Below are positions 46,310-57,686 of a DNA stretch of 64,000 nt, in pieces. The DNA lies in the NCBI GenBank assembly GCA_002682825.1, contig NOKP01000002.1, positions 3,103,378 to 3,167,377 of the forward strand. Direction: 5' to 3'. The notes beneath the pieces are model-generated. The model saw only the letters and a program-made list of their open reading frames with translations, was not told the origin of the DNA and made no database searches. Source of the stretch: Neonectria sp. B-13. Lineage: Eukaryota; Ascomycota; Sordariomycetes; Hypocreales; Nectriaceae. Position 1 is the stretch's first letter; every line of letters begins with the position of its first letter. The translations under genes and the position numbers were made by a program.

Positions 46310-47361
46310 TCAGTTAAAGGCCTTGTTCATGGCCTGGTGGGCCAGTTCGACACCGAGGAAGGTGGCGGCATTGGCGGGCACGGCACGGGCGAGCGCAGGG
46401 CCGAAGCCGGGGAAGAAGGCGCGGTAGCCACCCTTGCTCCAGAGCCCGCGAATGACTCCGCCAAGGGTGACGTTGCCCTCGGCGGTCTGCATACGGGACT
46501 TGACGGTGTCGATGGGGAAGACGGGGATCCACATGGCGACACCGGCAGCGGCACCGGCGCAGGTGATGGCACCCAGGCTGATCTGGCCGCTGGGCTTGCC
46601 GGTGACGGGGTCGAGGGGCGTGAGCTTGCGCTTGATGTACTCGTAGGCGGCGAAGTAGGCGGCGGAGCCAGGTCCGTCACGGGCGAGGGTGGGGACGCTG
46701 CCGCGGAAGACGGAGCGGATGCCGCCCTCACGGTAGAGCTGGCGGGCAACGTCGACGGCGCCCGAGTACTTGGGCTTCTCGCCAGGGCCGAGCTGCTTCT
46801 GGCCCTGGACCTGGAGGATGACCTTGATGCGCTCGAACGGGGCGGTGATGGCGGTCATGGGGATGGCGGAGAGGAAGCCGGCGGCCGAGATCTGGGCGAT
46901 GGTGAGGCCTTCGGCGGGGACTTCGGAGACGCCGCGAACGATTTGCTTTCCGAGATCGTAACCCCAGAAAGAGACGGCGACTGCGGGGTGGTCAGCTACA
47001 GAGGAGGCATTGGGGGTGGCAAAAAGAAAAAAAGACTGTACGTACACATGGGAGTGACACCGACGAGCGGCGCGCTCACACCGGCGTAGAGACCTCTCCG
47101 GAGGCCATCACGCGCGATGCTCTTGCGGACGACGTCGACGGCGGACGAATAGACGCCGCGCTCGGCCGTCTGGAGGCGGACCTTGACGAGATCGAAGGGG
47201 TGGCCGACGACAACGGCGCAAATGCCACCGAAGCCGCCAGCGGCGAGGGCGCGGACCTGCTGGGCGAGGGCGGACGAGGCGGCCTTGGGCTCTTCCTGCT
47301 TGAGCGACAGCTTGTCGACGACGGGCGCGAGAGCGACGTCGGGGGAGTCGGCGGCGGACAT
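46310..47361 (-). CDS. Mitochondrial carnitine/acylcarnitine carrier
   Basis: Minus strand, exons 47361-47046 and 46980-46310 with a 65-base GTACGT...CAG intron; 328 aa. It has three tandem mitochondrial-carrier repeats, each with a P-x-D/E-x-x-K/R element: HPFDLVKVRLQ (first), APFERIKVILQVQ (second) and FPIDTVKSRMQ (third), along with GLYAGVSAPLVGVTP and FRGSVPTLARDGPGSAAYF. The pattern is closest to the fungal carnitine/acylcarnitine carrier (Crc1 / AcuH), which imports acylcarnitine across the inner mitochondrial membrane for fat and acetate use. The start at 47361 is preferred; an open frame continues upstream but is low-complexity leader. Confidence 0.9.
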
Positions 47362-49312
47362 GATGGCGGGCTGGAGAGGGGAAGGTGAAGAACGGCGACT
47401 TGGAGAGGAGAAGGAGGAGAGAGGAGAGGAGCGGCAAAGGGGAAAAGAAGGAGGGGGGAGGAAGGAAGGGCAAGGAGAGCTTATGAGGAGTGGAGGGGCC
47501 CTGGAGGGAAGGGAATGCGGAGTGTGGCGGCGGAGAGTGTGGGGGTGGTTTCGGCCGAGGGGAGAGGCGGCTGTTGTCAGCTTCGGTAGCGACTGCGCGT
47601 GCGCGATCGATGGAATAATCGCAACTGCGACTGCTTTACCCCGTGGTCTAGTAGTTGCCGTTTTTTTCCTTTTGCGCCGTGGATCCAAGGAAAAGGCGCC
47701 GCTGGTGGACGGAATCCCTCTCAGCTGATACGTCACTGCCCTGAACTCTGCGGTATCCTTGCGCCCGGGTCCGTGCCTCGACAGAGATCTAAGTATCTGG
47801 GCGGCGGGAACCTTTATAACTATGCGGCAGGGAAGAGAAGAAAGTAATTAGAGGAGATGGTCTCAGAGAGGCGGAGGGAATGGTTAGGCGGGCGGGCAAC
47901 AGCGCAGTCATGTACAGATAAATCATTCAGTCTAATTACCTGCCCTCCTCACCTACGAAATCAATGCGCATCAACAACATCCGATGGAACGAGATATCCC
48001 GGCCTGGGAAGGCAGTCCGGTACGCAGACCACCTCCGGCCCCGGCCCGCCGCGCGCCATCTCTTTCGTGCTTCTTGCCTCGGCTTCGGCTCGCGGAGAGA
48101 CCCGCTTTCTCCTCGTCCTGCCCCTCCACATCCACCATCGCCATCAGCATCACCGACCGACCGAGGCCGTTTTCGTTTTCCCCCCATTGAACAATAATCC
48201 CAGCAGCCTCCACCCTTTTGTCTTTCTTTCTCCTTTCTTGCTACTTGTCCTTCTCCGCACTGGTCTTGCGCAGAGACCACCACAGCCCTTCCCCCCCCGT
48301 GGAGAAAACCGGGTCTCTCTCTCCCCCCCGTCGTGGGGTTGTAAGCTGGACGAACCCCGAGAACGCTCCGGAGGAGGGGGGTGCGCGCACCTTTTTGGCG
48401 GTGGTTCAGTCGTCGCGGGTGTAGGCGCGCTGCATGGCTGCTGTTCGTTCTGGCAACGGGTGCGGCGCGGCCGGGCAGGCGGATCTAGCCGGGCGCCGGA
48501 TGCTCGGGACTCGGGACTTGGAGGACGGAGCCGTTGTGATTGGCGTTTTCCGGCCAGTGCTGCGCTCGACAGGTTACAGACGCGTATGTCATCCCTCCAA
48601 CCCAGAGCACCGGGCTGAAGGGTACCATCGGCCCTTCCTGCCATGCTTGTTGGCTGCAGGCACGCCGCAGGATCTCATCGCAGATCATGCCCTGCAGTGA
48701 TGACAAGCCACGAGGGAGGCATTCGCGCCTGACCTCCTAGGCTTACGTGTGATGGTGTTGCGGCTCTAGCCCCATCATCAGCCGACTAAACCAACAAGCG
48801 CCTTTCCGTCTCCAAGACTCCAAACAAGGACCCACAGCAGCTTGCTCCCCGTTCGTCTCACTCAGTTAGATCCTCACAATCACATGCAAAAACTGCAACT
48901 TCGTTCTTAGACACATGTGGATGCATCGTGGTTCGAGGACCCTCTATAATTCCGTATGCACTGGCCTCCAAATCTACGTACAGGCAAAGGCTCCATGTAA
49001 CACTAACAGAGTCATATACATGTGGTACAAAGGCAAAGTGGGTTCGAGGCCTCCACGATGCTTCTATTCCCCCTCCTCCTCATCTCTTCCGATATAATAT
49101 TCCCGCTACACCACGTAGCCCTCCTGAACATCAATCCAAGTCCCCGACCACGACACCCGCTCTCCAAAGAGGTCCTTGTCGTTACCGTGTATCCCAATCT
49201 TCCTGCGCTTTTGTTCAGAGAGCGCAAACTGTACTCGTCGCCCCAGTGTCTTGGTAGTCCCCATCTCCAAGTCAGCCCCCCTCCTCACCGAAAGTAGCAA
49301 CAGCCTCCTCCT
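47362..49312. other. Spacer: carrier promoter and MSC2 3' region
   Basis: Upstream of the carrier gene the minus strand is pyrimidine-rich (47380-47500). The 47850-48700 stretch has several C/T-rich open frames on both strands with biased composition and no domain. No gene is recognised. Confidence 0.5.
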
Positions 49313-51155
49313 CTAGAATGCCTTCACCGCTGCCAGTGACGTTGGTGTCGGTGCCGACGTCGACCCCCCTCGCCTAACACACCAGCAGGTATTATCTCCT
49401 TCTCTTTCCACTTGAACAAGCACTTCCATGCCTTCGTTCAGGAAATAGCTGCGCACCCGATCCCGTACATCCTCGAGAGCCGCTCCACGGGCCGCCACCA
49501 CGTGCACAACCCCAAGCAGCTTGCCTTTGGTAGTACTTGCGCTGTGGTCGTCTTGCCAGAACTTTGGTGTCGCATAACCCACGACTCCTCGCTGGTTGAG
49601 AATTCCGCCCAAGATGTTTCGCAAGTTGTATTCGGTGTCCTCGGGGATGCTCAGCAATAGGCGCCTTGCCGAGGAATATACCAGAGGCTTGGACGAGAGG
49701 AAGATGAGAATGGCGATGAAGCATGACGCCAGCGGATCCCATCCAGCCCATCCCCAAAAGTGCGTCAAAACGGTAGACACGATGACAGAGACACTGCCAA
49801 GGGTATCTGCCAGGATGTGGAGGTAGATGCCGTGCATGTTCTCGTTGTCATGGCCATGGCTGTGTCCTGCGTGGCCGCCGCAAGAATGGGTCTCTTTTGA
49901 AGGGGAACCTTCGTGTGCGTGATCGTGCCCGTGATCATGCCCGTGGTCGTGGTCGTGCCCATGGTGGTGGTGGCCGAATGCCATCATTCCGACCAAGTTC
50001 ACGACCAGGCCAAGCGTGCTGACAACGAAAAGCTCGCCAAGTCGCTTTGTCTCTGTTCCCTCCCATAACCGTTCAAACGCCTCTACGGCGATCTCTAGGC
50101 TGAGCAGCCTTGAGTGGTGGATTAGTACGTTGTCCAGTCCGATGCTCTGGGGAAGCGACTTACATGAGAAGAATACCATTGGCGAACCCGCTCAATGTCT
50201 CAATCTTGCCAAAGCCATACGGAAACCGCTGGCTCCGAGGCCACTTGCTTAGCACTGCAGCCAACAGCCCTACCATCAGCGCTACACAATCGAAGAACAT
50301 GTGAATGCTATCACTGAGCAGCCCGAGCGAATCCGTCACATAGCCATAGAAGGCCTGTACGGCCATAAAGCAGAAGTTGAGTCTGCAAAAACCGTTCTCG
50401 TTAGCATGCGGGAGCAGGGGGCATTCAGTTAGAACATACGTCATAAAATAGAATATTCGCCTTGAATCCTTCTCGATCATAATTGCGTTGAGGATCGGGA
50501 AGCGAACAGTGTAGGGAAGCAACATCCTGGTAACGAGTGACCTATTGGCATTATTCTCGTGGGAGTGGGAGTGCGAATGGGCATGTCCAGCGTCGTGGCT
50601 ATGGTCGTGGTCATGGTCGTGGTCATGATTGTGATGGTCATGATCGTGATGGTCGTGGTCGTGGTCGTCAGGCGGCGAATACAGCATTGTTGCTGTGTCG
50701 GGGCCTGGGGTTATTACACTCTTGCCTCCCGGGGTCTTTTCTTGTGTCCAACCATCCAGGGTATTGAGCGCGGGCGGAGGCATCTTCTCTCGGTTGAGCA
50801 ATGTGCTCGAGTTGGACAGGTACGGGCGTGTGTGCCCGCGCGAGTGCCCCCGTGTGTGCACACGGTGTTGTTTCGGTTGCCCAAACCCGTGGGCATGATC
50901 GTGATCGTGATCGTGGTCATGATCGTGGTTGTGGCTATTGTCGTGCTCGTGGGCGTGGTCGTGATCGTGGTCGTGCTCATGGTCGTGGCCGTGCTCGTGG
51001 GAATCAACGTCCAGTCGCGATGGAATGCTACCGTTGGACATGTTCGTTCTCAAGGCGTTGAGTGACGACTGTGAGTGAGTTCGCGAGTGCGAATGGATGT
51101 GGTTCTGGTGTACATGGGGCAGAGCAGCCGACGGCAGGGCATAGGAAGAAGCCAT
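49313..51155 (-). CDS. MSC2: Cation-diffusion-facilitator zinc transporter, Msc2 type
   Basis: Minus strand, exons 51155-50440, 50382-50164, 50108-49313; introns of 57 and 55 bases; 576 aa. The N-terminal 220 residues carry two long His-Asp tracts (HDHDHDHD-type, about 54-90 and 163-195) expected to bind zinc. The membrane part follows, with the CDF metal site in helix two (SDSIHMFFD, H266 and D270) and helix five (HILAD). Between helices four and five is another His-rich loop (HHHHGHDHDHGHDHGHDHAH). This layout matches yeast Msc2 and the animal ZnT5/ZnT7 group, which move zinc into the ER and early secretory pathway. Codon choice in the repeats alternates CAC/CAT with GAC/GAT, so the DNA is a coding minisatellite. 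Yeast Msc2 works with Zrg17; that partner is not in this window. Confidence 0.92.
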
Positions 51156-52775
51156 GGTGGCCGCCGAGTCGAGTTTGATACGAGGTTGTTTGGCCGCAAG
51201 CGGATTTGATGGCGCAGGTCGGATGGTTTATCGGCGCAAAAGCGGTTGATGAAGCGAGAGTGCCAGAGCCTCCCCGCAAGCCAATCGCAACGTCATCAGC
51301 TGAAAAGAGCAGTGAAGATCTCGAGCGACGCGTCCTGCGATTCCGAATGCGCGGTGAAAACGAGGAGATGGAGGACGGAGGAGATGGAAGCCGTGGGACG
51401 TCACACGCCGTTCGGAAGTCGACAATGGGGAGTGGCGCGCAGACGAGGGCGTGGGCATGGGCATGGGCGTTGGCTGGAGCGGCGGCGGCCTAGGGACAGG
51501 AGAGATTGGGAGACGCCAGCACGTGGAGCTGGGACGACCAACCCTAAGCAGCAGCGATCGTCTGGGCGCGGCGTGCTTCGTACTGCGTAGTAGTGGCCTG
51601 TAGGCTCGAGCGGTCAGGGCAGCGTCCAGGGGGTCGGTCTTTCGAGGCTGGCAGGCTGGCAGGCTGGCAGGCTGGCAGGCTGGCAAGCTGGATGGATACC
51701 TTGGATAGAAGGGACTGAAACAACCCGGATCTGAGATGCAAAAGGAGGAGAAGATCAGAGACAGGATGACACAACGGACAGACGGGTCGTAGATCGAGGT
51801 CGAATCGAGGTCGGACTCGTTCATTCCTCTCGACTCCGGAACTTCCACTGGTTCCTCCACTGACTCCTCTGGCTCCTCCTATTCCGATTGCATGCCTCGT
51901 ACCTCTCGTCCAGCTCCTTGCTCGCCACTGAGGATTCCCCCTGCATGCGGTCCGCTAGCCACTTGCCCACTAAACTTTAGTGCTCCTAGCGCCCCTGGTC
52001 CGCCGTAGCACCCCGCGGCACAAGGTCAAGACGCCGTCGGCACCCAATGGACGCCCGCTGTCAGTCGGGGCCACTTGGGGCGGCGATCCATCCATCCATC
52101 TGGGGACACCCCTGACATCAGACAAATCTCCAATCTCCTGTGAGGCTGTGACCAAAGGTGGCAGGGTCTTTGAGTCGAGTGGCTGTCACGATGGCCCAGC
52201 CCAGCTGTGTTTCAATGGTACCCGGGTACCTTACTTGACGCATCATGCATGTCCGTTCCATCAGCACTGATCGGGCAGGTCGGCCAGTGCTGTGAATATA
52301 GTTCTTGGTTGTGGCTCGGAAAATCCGTCCCTGCAGACGAGAAGCTTAACATGTAGGTTCGAGCGGCTGTGCGGCCAGCCTCAGCAATCTTCCCGAACCT
52401 CCCGCCCGTCTGGGAAGGTCATTAACCACACCCGCCGCTTTGTGTCTGATTATGCCGTGGAGGCATTGCGTAGGCATCGTATCGTGCGACGTGGTTTGAT
52501 AGGTTTAATTCATTTCGCGTTGTTGCTGCTTCTCGGGGCCTTTTGCGGATATTTATTCCTATGAACAGGCAATTAACTTGTGGTCACTCACTGTGTCATT
52601 GTGTCACTGTGCCGCCTGGTCTGGTGCAACGCGTGTGGAACCTCGTCTGCGCAAGGACACCTACCTAAGATCCTGATAGCTCCGGCATCTCATCTACTTT
52701 GTACCTTGCCAACCACACGTCAACCCGCACACTGTCGTCTTAGTGTCCACGGCGCCGCACTTCCCTCAGACAAGC
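51156..52775. other. Divergent spacer between MSC2-like gene and ALG1
   Basis: The two genes are transcribed away from each other, so both promoters lie here. It contains the GGCTGGCA tandem repeat listed below. A 210-codon minus-strand frame at 51228-51860 runs across that repeat and lacks protein-like features. No separate gene is recognised. Confidence 0.5.
51646..51685. repeat. 8-base tandem repeat GGCTGGCA
   Basis: About five head-to-tail copies of an eight-base unit lie in the divergent promoter region between the zinc transporter and ALG1. The last copy has one changed base. Confidence 0.8.
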
Positions 52776-54302
52776 ATGTCGCCCGCATTCATCCTCTCCG
52801 TCATCGCGGGCGGCCTCAGCGTCGTTGCGCTTGTCTACGGGCTGAAGGGCTTTGCCTGGGCCTTCAGATGTCTCGCCGCCGCCATCCCCACTCGCTATCA
52901 TCCTGCTGAGAGGCCCGAGGATGAGCGCATCCAGATCCTCGTCGTCGGCGACGTCGGTCGGAGTCCTCGCATGCAGTACCATGCGATGAGCGTTGCCAAG
53001 CATGGAAGAAACGTCGACATCGTCGGCTACAAGGGTTGGTGTTTGCTTTGGCGTGCTTCCAATTCTTTGACTGATGCTTATAACTCTTAGAGACGGCCAG
53101 GCATCCCGATCTCATTGGGAACCCACGAGTCACCATGCATGCACTCCCACCGCAACCCGAAGTGCTGCAATGGGGAACTCTGCCATTTTTCCTAAGTATC
53201 CCATGCAAGGTCATCTGGCAATTCTGGGGTCTCTTCTCCACATTGATGTATTCTGCGCCTGCAGCCCAATGGATCATCATCCAGGTGAGCCTCGTTGGCA
53301 TATCCCAAAACGCACTGAGCCTGACAGAACCAACGATAGAACCCTCCCTCTATACCTACCTTTCATGTTGTGCTTCTTGTTTCCCTCATCCGGGGTAGTA
53401 AGCTCGTCGTGGACTGGCACAACTATGGATACACCATCTTGGCCCAGAACAAGTGGTATAGGCCTCTCGTTCCCATCTACAAGTGGTACGAGACCTTCTT
53501 TGGGCGTTTCCTCGGCAATGCCAACCTTTCCGTCACCGATGCCATGGCCCGTCAGCTCAAGCAGAGGCCGTTCAATGTCAAGAATCCAGTATACACGCTG
53601 CACGACCGACCGGCTGAGGTCTTCCAACCTATGAAGTCACCAGAGGACCGAAGGGCATTCCTATCAAGACTCCCAGAGACGAGGGCCGATGCCAAGAACA
53701 TCATGGATTCGACGGTACGCCTGATTGTCAGCAGCACTTCGTGGACAGCAGACGAGGACTTTGGCCTGCTCCTGGATGCCCTAGTGTCGTATGCCAATTC
53801 CTACGAAGGCACCATCGGCGATACGCCGTTGCCAATTCTCGCCATCATTACTGGAAAGGGTCCCCAGAAGGAACAATATTTGGAGCGGATCAAGAAGCTT
53901 CAAGAAGAGAGCAAACTCCCGGGCATCCGTGTCATCACGGCCTGGCTCTCCACACGCGACTACGCCTCATTACTCGCTTGTGCCGACCTTGGCATCTCCC
54001 TGCACAAGTCTAGCTCAGGAGTCGACCTCCCCATGAAAGTTGTGGATATGTTTGGTGCAGGCCTTCCCGTCGCGGCCTACTCGGCTTTCGAAAGCTTCGG
54101 AGAGCTCATCAAAGAGGGACAAAACGGCTGCGGGTTCGAAACCTCGTCTGAACTGACGGCCATTCTCCGGAGGCTGCTCGGCGTGACGGGGGAGAAGGAG
54201 CTGGCCCTGTTGAAGCACGGCGCGGTCCAGGAGGGGTCCTTGCGATGGGACGAGGAGTGGGATCGAGTTGTAGGAAAAGTGATTGGAGTTGTGGATCAGT
54301 AA
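52776..54302 (+). CDS. ALG1: Chitobiosyldiphosphodolichol beta-1,4-mannosyltransferase
   Basis: Three exons: 52776-53034, 53091-53284, 53340-54302 (471 aa), introns of 56 and 55 bases. The enzyme adds the first mannose to GlcNAc2-PP-dolichol on the cytosolic face of the ER. An N-terminal membrane anchor ([18 protein letters not shown]) precedes [49 protein letters not shown] (joined at the second acceptor), [13 protein letters not shown] and the late [20 protein letters not shown] signature of glycosyltransferase family 33. For the second intron I chose the acceptor at 53339 because an earlier CAG at 53327 leads directly into a stop. Confidence 0.95.
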
Positions 54303-54541
54303 GGAATTAATCACGGCCATCGAAATGGATCACTCGAGGTATGCGCCTTGCCCGGCCATGGCGCCACCTTTGAGAACCTTGAGAGCACAGCCTCTTCCTC
54401 AATGTTGGTGAATTCGAAATACGCAATATTCCAGGACGCCACCCGAATCTTGATCAGATAATTACATCGTCGCCAATCTCGTCGTTCAAGTCAACAACCA
54501 ACGCCATGACACAGTGACCTGCCTAAGGATGCGGCGTTCCC

Positions 54542-55122
54542 CTAGTCCTCCCCCAAGCTCTCCCTGACGCACTTGCGGCACCGCCTCCGGAAGTCCTTGT
54601 GCTTTCCCTCGCGCTCCTCTCGCAGCGTCCGCGCAGCTTCGACGTTGGCGGGGCTCTCGTCGTTGGGGCTGTGGAACAGGCTGATGGTGCTGAGCAGGAT
54701 GGTCTCGGGGGTTTGGACGGGGCTCCAGCGCTCCGAGGCGGCCTCGTAGCCGTACTCGTCTTCCTCGGGCGGGTGCAGGATCGAGATGCACAGCTTGCCG
54801 TTCTCGTAGATGTTGGGGTGGAAGGGGATCGGGTCTTGGAAGGTGAGCGACGGAGGCATGTGCGGATAGCTGGATGGGAAGACGAGGCGAGCGCGGAAGT
54901 TTCCTCCTACGAAGAGTTAGCCACGGATGGATGGTGGAGAGAAGAACGGGCCGCACCGCCGTAGTATTTGCAGTCGTCGCTAATCATGAGCATCACCTCC
55001 CACTCGAAAATGTTGTTGTCATTGACCAGGCCACACGAGATGCCGGGCATGTCCTTGCCCGTCTGCATCTCTTTGAGTTGTCGCTTCAGCAGCGACGCGG
55101 CCGGGGCGGAGCTCGCAGCCAT
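54542..55122 (-). CDS. E2 ubiquitin-conjugating enzyme, UBE2G1/Ubc15-like
   Basis: Minus strand, exons 55122-54957 and 54906-54542; 176 aa, with a 50-base GTGCGG...CTAAC...TAG intron. It takes ubiquitin from E1 and passes it to substrates with an E3. The core shows IFEWEVMLMISD, HPNIYENGKLCISILHPPEE (catalytic Cys in LCISIL) and the acidic loop after it followed by ERWSPVQTPETILLSTISL, the long-loop class that includes UBE2G1, Ubc7 and Cdc34. The end (RRCRKCVRESLGED) and start (LLKRQLKEM) best resemble UBE2G1. Two in-frame acceptors, TAG and GAG three bases apart, would give GGG or GG before NFRARL; I used the first. It converges with ALG1. Confidence 0.85.
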
Positions 55123-55713
55123 GTTGAGGGGACGGAAGGCTGTGATGGGGGCAGACTACAGGAGTCGTGGCCGTGGAGGAGACGAGATGGATTGCGACGT
55201 GTGCGTGTGCGAGTGCAGCCTGTTAGGTCGCTTTGGTGAGGACGTCCCGGAGTCGTGGAGGTGTGCTAGCTGTGGTGGTGCTGTTCGTGGGGGACTCGGG
55301 CTACAGGTCACAGGCGGGGCGCGCACTCGGCCGGCCCCGCCAACCGTGACGGATCGCGGCTGGGGGCGGATTGGTTCCCCCAGTCCCATGCCAGGAATAG
55401 AGGCAAAATGGACTGAACGAGATGCAGTACGTGCTGCAGCCGTGACCGGGATTGGGTGTGTTTCCATGTACCGAGGCTGCAGGTTGGGCCTTGCACCAGT
55501 CTGCCACAGGGATGCTCTCACGGGGTGGATGGCATCCGTCTACACCGACCTTTGTGCAGCACGCGAAGCGAATCGCTGGACTGCTAGGCAATGCCATCGT
55601 ATCAACAGCATCGCTATCCGTTCAATCGATCAATGCACACAATATCATTACATCGCCACGTTGAAATACGGGTATCATGGATTTTGTCCAACATGCTCGC
55701 CCCTCCTGGCCCA
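55123..55713. other. Spacer upstream of the E2 gene
   Basis: The short region between the E2 start and the SNU23 stop shows only overlapping low-quality frames. The E2 promoter should be at its left end. Confidence 0.6.
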
Positions 55714-56427
55714 TTACTTCTTTGAAGTGCCAAACCCGACGATGCCCATCTGCGCCATCATGTCGTCCTCGTCGTGCTCGCCCTCGATCCGCACGTCCTC
55801 GCCATACTCCGTCTTGACCTTGGCTGCCTCCTCCTGCTTCACCCGCTTCTTCTCGGCCTCCCCCTTGCGCTTCTGCCGTCGCTCCTCCGCCTCCTTCTGA
55901 TCCTCCTCCTCCCGCAGCTGCAGCCGCTCATGGAGGCTCGTTGCCTTCTCCTTCTCCAGGTCTTCCCGCCGCCGGATGTAGTGCTCGATTCGCGCGTGGA
56001 CCTCCTCGGCCGTCGCCCTCTTCACCTCCGACGTCTGGCCCGTGTTGATCAGATGCTGCGGCGTGTTTAGATGCTCCACGAATTGCTTGTTGTCCTTGAA
56101 CGTCAGGTCGCAGGCCTCGCAGTAGAATCCCGCGCTGCGCCCGCGCTTTCCCACGCCCGCGCCCGCGGGGACGAGCTGCGTCTTGCCCACTTGCGCGGTG
56201 AGGTCGATGATGTGACGTCTCGCCGATGTGTACGTCTCGTTGCCGGTCAGCGGCTGGTGGTATTTCTTGCCCGCGAGCTTCGCCTCGTAGCGAGCCTTCG
56301 CTTCCACCTTCTCCTTCGCCTCGCGCTCCTTGCCCTTGGCGGCATACTCCTCGAGGTCGTAGGTTTTTCGAAAGTCGGTGTCGCCGGCGGGCGCGCCATA
56401 CGCGCCGCCCTTCTTTGAGTCGGACAT
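55714..56427 (-). CDS. SNU23: U4/U6.U5 tri-snRNP component Snu23 (ZMAT2)
   Basis: Single exon, minus strand, 237 aa. A charged N-terminus leads to a U1-type C2H2 finger (FYCEACDLTFKDNKQFVEHL; C103, C106, H119, H125) followed by TPQHL, the signature of Snu23/ZMAT2. The C-terminal half is a long charged helix (RIEHYIRRREDLEKEK) and an acidic tail ending in DEDDMMAQMGIVGFGTSKK. The protein joins the spliceosome before activation and works near the 5' splice site in a nuclear complex. It is transcribed divergently from DPH5 with only 224 bases between starts. Confidence 0.92.
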   Translation of the reverse strand: MSDSKKGGAYGAPAGDTDFRKTYDLEEYAAKGKEREAKEKVEAKARYEAKLAGKKYHQPLTGNETYTSARRHIIDLTAQVGKTQLVPAGAGVGKRGRSAGFYCEACDLTFKDNKQFVEHLNTPQHLINTGQTSEVKRATAEEVHARIEHYIRRREDLEKEKATSLHERLQLREEEDQKEAEERRQKRKGEAEKKRVKQEEAAKVKTEYGEDVRIEGEHDEDDMMAQMGIVGFGTSKK

Positions 56428-56651
56428 TGTAGGCGTGGAATTGAAGATGCAAGGTTGGTTAGCAACTGCTCCGACGCAAAAAAGTCGGGATTGCCATGGC
56501 GCCCAGGCTCATCGACAGGGGTACTTGGCATGACGTTGTAGGTGCGGAGCGCTAAAAGTACCCCGCCGCGGGGCATCCTTTTCTCGACTGACAGTGGCCG
56601 GCGACTCGAATTTTCAACTCGCGATCTCAAGCAATACGCGACATCGTCAAC
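56428..56651. promoter_or_regulatory. Bidirectional promoter region SNU23-DPH5
   Basis: The 224 bases between the two divergent start codons must serve both genes. No classical TATA element is obvious; the region has a short GC-rich palindromic patch (CCCCGCCGCGGGG near 56560-56573). Confidence 0.6.
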
Positions 56652-57609
56652 ATGTTGTACCTGGTGGGCCTTGGACTTTCCGACGAGACGGACATTACCG
56701 TCAAGGGACTCGAGGTGGTCAAGAAGGCCTCAAGAGTCTACCTCGAGGCCTACACCAGCATTCTGCTTGTGGACCAGTCCGTCCTGGTATGAGCAAGCCA
56801 TTCGACCCCTGTAACTAAAGCTGACGGCTACTAGGAATCTTACTATGGACGGTCTATCACGGTAGCCGACCGTGAGATGGTCGAGTCGAACAGTGAGGAG
56901 ATTCTGCGAAATGCGCAGAACGAGGACGTAGCGTTCCTTGTTGTCGGAGATCCCTTCGGGTAGGTCGAGAGTTAGGCCTCAATACCCCAGTTGCTAACTT
57001 TGCACCAGTGCGACAACCCATACCGATCTCGTTTTGCGCGCCCGAGAACTCGAAATTCCCGTCCGAACCGTGCCCAATGCCTCCATCTTGTCCGGTATCG
57101 GTGCCTGCGGCCTGCAGCTCTACAACTTTGGACAGACGGTGTCCATGGTCTTCTTCACGGAAACGTGGAAGCCCGCGTCCTTCTACGACCGGATAAAAGA
57201 GAATCGTTCCATTGGTCTGCACACCCTGGTTCTGGTCGACATCAAGGTCAAGGAGGCCAGCTTGGAGAACCTCGCCCGGGGCAGGAAGATTTACGAGCCG
57301 CCTCGCTACATGACCGTGGGTCAATGTGCTCAGCAGATGCTGGAGATTGAGGACGAGCGCAAGGAGGGAGTTTACACCAAGGACAGCTTGGCCATTGGCG
57401 CCGCGAGGGTTGGAGGTTTGACGGAGAAGTTTGTTGCCGGTACCCTGGAGGAGCTATGTTCCACTGACGAGCTGCTTGGCCCCCCGTTGCACAGCTTGGT
57501 GCTGCTCGGCAGAAGGGCACACGAGTTGGAGAATGATTATGTGCGACAGTTTGCAGTGGACAAGGAGAAGTGGGACAGGATGTGGAAGGTTGAATATGGG
57601 CAGCAGTAG
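56652..57609 (+). CDS. DPH5: Diphthine methyl ester synthase
   Basis: Three exons: 56652-56786, 56835-56959, 57009-57609 (286 aa); 48- and 49-base introns. The SAM-dependent methyltransferase acts in diphthamide synthesis on a histidine of elongation factor 2 in the cytosol. Typical segments are [55 protein letters not shown] (across the second intron), [20 protein letters not shown], and [10 protein letters not shown] at the end. Length and motif order match the family. The gene converges with the bli-3-like gene; stop codons are 77 bases apart. Confidence 0.95.
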
Positions 57610-57686
57610 ACCGCAACGCCAATTTGACGAAAATTCATGCTGCTATTATGAAATGCTACAGTACAAATTGATTATTAACCCTTCAT

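Noticed and set aside
46337..47089. 250-codon plus-strand frame opposite the mitochondrial carrier
   Set aside because: Mirror frame of GC-rich coding DNA, low complexity, crosses the carrier's intron.
50560..51010. Regular short repeats that could suggest a repeat array such as CRISPR
   Set aside because: They are the coding sequence of His-Asp tracts in the zinc transporter and have no spacer structure.
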